NCBI GenBank assembly: GCA_013152825.1
Contig: JAADFP010000105.1
Span: forward strand, 1-6,304
Reading direction: 5' to 3'
Source: Caldisericota bacterium
GTDB taxonomy: Bacteria > CAIJMQ01 > JAADFP01
Length of the DNA stretch: 6,304 nucleotides
The notes under the pieces are model-generated. The model searched no databases. It saw only the letters and a program-made list of their open reading frames with translations, and was not told where the DNA came from. This document shows positions 4,541-6,304 of this stretch, piece after piece. The translations under genes and the position numbers were made by a program. Numbering within the stretch: position 1 is the first letter of the stretch; each line of letters opens with the position of its first letter.

Positions 4541-5950
4541 ATGCAGGGATGGAAAAGGGGAAAATTATACCTGGTTCTGTTTCTCCTGCTTGCCGGCATT
4601 TTTCTCCGGGTGTGGGGGATAGGAGATAAATCGCTATGGCTTGATGAAGCAGTAAGCTTTCATTATGCAGACCCTTTTCATAAAAGCGTTTCCTCTCTTA
4701 TAAAAGAAGTTAAAGCAGTAGATGCACATCCTCCCCTCTATTACCTCCTGCTCCACTTCTGGCTGGAGCCTCTGAGGGGTATAAACCGGGGGAAAGTTAT
4801 TTACGCCCCCAGCCAGATTTTCCCGGAAGGATACATAAGATTTCCCTCTGCACTTATAGGAATAATTTCCCTGCTTATTTTCTATTTTCTGGTGAAAGGC
4901 AAGAAGTGGGGCTGGCTTCTCCTGCTTTTCTCCGCTTTTCATATATATTATTCCCAGGAAGCCCGCAATTACAGCCTAATTTTGTTCTTTGCCCTGCTCT
5001 CTCTCTTTGCCCTGCGAAAGCCAAAAAAAATAAACTGGTTACTGCTTACTCTTTCCTGGATAGGCGGTTTATATACCTATCTTTATTTCTTCCTGTTTAT
5101 CCTGGCAGAGGATGTATGGTTTCTTTTCCTCCATAGAAAAAGAAAAGTCCTTTTCTCTCTTCTTCTCTCGCATGTTGTTGCCTTCCTTACCTTCCTGCCC
5201 TACCTTCCCACGGCTATCCACAGGTTTCTCTCGCTTCCCAGGATTCCGGTAAACGTTACTCCCGAATATCATATACTCTCCTTCTTTTACGCTCCCGTGC
5301 ATCTTGCCTTTGGAGAAGTGCTTCCCTTCCCTGCTTACTATATTTTCCTGCTTTTCCTGTTTCTTTCCAGCATTATTTTCCTGCCCTTTTTCCAGCAACC
5401 CCGAAAGGAGGACTGGCTTTATTTTATTACTCTCTTTTTCCCTCTTACCGTTTCTGCCTTTCTCCCGGTAAAATCACACCTCTTCGAAGCAAAACACATA
5501 ATTTTTTCCCTTCCTCCCTTACTCATCCTTGTTTCCAATGGCCTGGGAGCTATGCAGAAAAGATTCGTGCCCTTTTTTCTTTCCCTTTTCCTTTTCGGAA
5601 ACCTGGTGAGTTACGGTTTCTACCGCTCTGAACATTTCCAGAAAGAACACTGGAAGGCGGCGGTAAGCTGGGTGGAAAAGAGAGAAGAAAGGGGTTCCGT
5701 GGTGCTGCTGGACCCTGACTTTGTTGGTTATCCCTTTGATTTTTACTACCCGGGGAAAATGAAAAGGTGGGGATACCAGGGGAAAATCCCTGTGGCTGAA
5801 AGGATATTTCTGGTGCAGGACAAAAGCCTGGTCTCCTATCCTTCTTCTACCTTACCGGAGGAGCTGGGGAAAAAATACCTGCGGGTGGAGGAAAAAATGT
5901 TTCCCGGTTACCAGGGGCTTATAACAATTACCCTATGGAAGAAAAAATAG
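4541..5950 (+). CDS. GT-C membrane glycosyltransferase, PMT/ArnT-like
   Basis: A 469-residue polytopic inner-membrane protein of the GT-C fold, a group that moves a sugar from a polyprenyl-phosphate donor to a lipid, glycan or protein on the outer face of the membrane. After the first membrane helix (about 9-27) the large first external loop carries SLWLDEAVSF, with D35-E36 as the expected catalytic/metal acidic pair, then DAHPPLYYLLLHFW (61-74), a hallmark of the glycosyltransferase 39 / predicted mannosyltransferase group. QEARNYSLILFF (139-150) begins another conserved helix. I count about ten hydrophobic segments between 9 and 362. The C-terminal region from about 363 is soluble and begins HWKAAVSWVEK, as is common in this group. 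Donor and acceptor cannot be inferred; no polysaccharide or lipid A genes are adjacent. The ATG at 4541 has only a weak, distant GAGGG in front, but no better in-frame start exists before the first helix. The stop overlaps the next gene by 16 bases. Confidence 0.85.
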   Translation: MQGWKRGKLYLVLFLLLAGIFLRVWGIGDKSLWLDEAVSFHYADPFHKSVSSLIKEVKAVDAHPPLYYLLLHFWLEPLRGINRGKVIYAPSQIFPEGYIRFPSALIGIISLLIFYFLVKGKKWGWLLLLFSAFHIYYSQEARNYSLILFFALLSLFALRKPKKINWLLLTLSWIGGLYTYLYFFLFILAEDVWFLFLHRKRKVLFSLLLSHVVAFLTFLPYLPTAIHRFLSLPRIPVNVTPEYHILSFFYAPVHLAFGEVLPFPAYYIFLLFLFLSSIIFLPFFQQPRKEDWLYFITLFFPLTVSAFLPVKSHLFEAKHIIFSLPPLLILVSNGLGAMQKRFVPFFLSLFLFGNLVSYGFYRSEHFQKEHWKAAVSWVEKREERGSVVLLDPDFVGYPFDFYYPGKMKRWGYQGKIPVAERIFLVQDKSLVSYPSSTLPEELGKKYLRVEEKMFPGYQGLITITLWKKK

Positions 5951-6304
5951 TAAAAGTTGCGGAGGGAGGAGAGAGAATCGATGTCTACCTGCGGGAAAAG
6001 ATAGGCGTCTCACGCGCTCTTATCCAGGAATGGATAAAAGAGGGACAGGTAAGAATCGAGGGCAAGCAGCTTTCTCCTCATTACCGCCTAAAAGCAGGTG
6101 AAACCATAAGAACTTCCATTCCTCCCCCACCGCCTCCCCTGCAGCCAGAACCCATACCCCTGAGGATAATATACCAGGACTCCCAGGTTGCCGTAATAGA
6201 CAAACCAGCCGGCTTAATCACCCACCCGGCAGGCAGGAGAAGGAAGGGGACACTTGTAAACGCATTGCTCCATTACTTTCCCGATTCCCTCTCCTGTATA
6301 GGAG
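5935..6304 (+). CDS. rluD: RluD-type 23S rRNA pseudouridine synthase, 5' part
   Basis: The first 123 residues of a pseudouridine synthase that modifies uridines in large-subunit rRNA; the gene is cut by the window end. Family members are about 300-320 residues. An S4 RNA-binding domain covers about 13-60 (GERIDVYLREKIGVSRALIQ, then EGQVRIEGK). A proline-rich linker with six consecutive prolines (63-68) leads into the catalytic domain: PIPLRIIYQDSQVAVIDKPA (73-92), GLITHPAG (93-100) and GTLVNALLHYFP (105-116). These follow E. coli RluD almost position for position. The HRLD motif with the catalytic aspartate would come shortly after the window edge, so activity cannot be judged. The ATG at 5935 lies inside the end of the glycosyltransferase gene in another frame (16-base overlap) with no nearby Shine-Dalgarno, so translation probably depends on the upstream gene. 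RluC/RluA-type paralogues are possible, but the S4 domain and the motif spacing favour RluD. Confidence 0.9.
   Translation, partial: MEEKIVKVAEGGERIDVYLREKIGVSRALIQEWIKEGQVRIEGKQLSPHYRLKAGETIRTSIPPPPPPLQPEPIPLRIIYQDSQVAVIDKPAGLITHPAGRRRKGTLVNALLHYFPDSLSCIG

Overview
The window is an ordinary chromosomal segment from a bacterium of moderate GC content. It holds four complete or nearly complete housekeeping-type genes, one partial gene, and one gene-free stretch of about 630 bases packed with small palindromic and dispersed repeats. The gene content (an RNase E/G family endoribonuclease, IlvD of the short 550-residue class, a GT-C membrane glycosyltransferase and an RluD-type pseudouridine synthase) is clearly bacterial. 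The repeat-rich spacer and sequence style would fit an uncultivated candidate-phylum or deltaproteobacterium-like genome, but nothing here allows a firm taxonomic assignment.

Layout. Positions 34-2031 form a leftward two-gene unit. A 155-residue protein of unknown function with a C-terminal zinc ribbon comes first and has a strong ribosome binding site. A 508-residue ribonuclease G/E follows after 3 bases and is probably translationally coupled. Positions 2032-2259 are a divergent regulatory region that must serve both this unit and the rightward ilvD gene. ilvD (2260-3912) stands alone, without ilvB, ilvN, ilvC or leu genes beside it in the window.

Positions 3913-4540 contain no credible gene. 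The stretch carries a 16-base imperfect direct repeat, a palindrome that can fold in two mutually exclusive ways, three hairpins that share a 20-base ATTCCC-N8-GGGAAT-like geometry, a further imperfect inverted repeat, and two pieces of a dispersed TAGACTT/ATAGCCCTT motif whose third copy lies at the very start of the window, just after the ribonuclease gene.

Positions 4541-6304 are a rightward pair. A polytopic GT-C-type glycosyltransferase (PMT/ArnT-like) overlaps by 16 bases the start of an RluD-type 23S rRNA pseudouridine synthase, which runs off the window end before its catalytic HRLD motif.

The genes do not form one pathway. Two act on RNA (the ribonuclease and the pseudouridine synthase), one makes branched-chain amino acids, and one probably glycosylates a lipid or protein at the membrane. 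I found no convincing new system such as a defence island, CRISPR array or phage module. The points most worth a second look are the zinc-ribbon protein paired with the ribonuclease and the layered repeats in the spacer.
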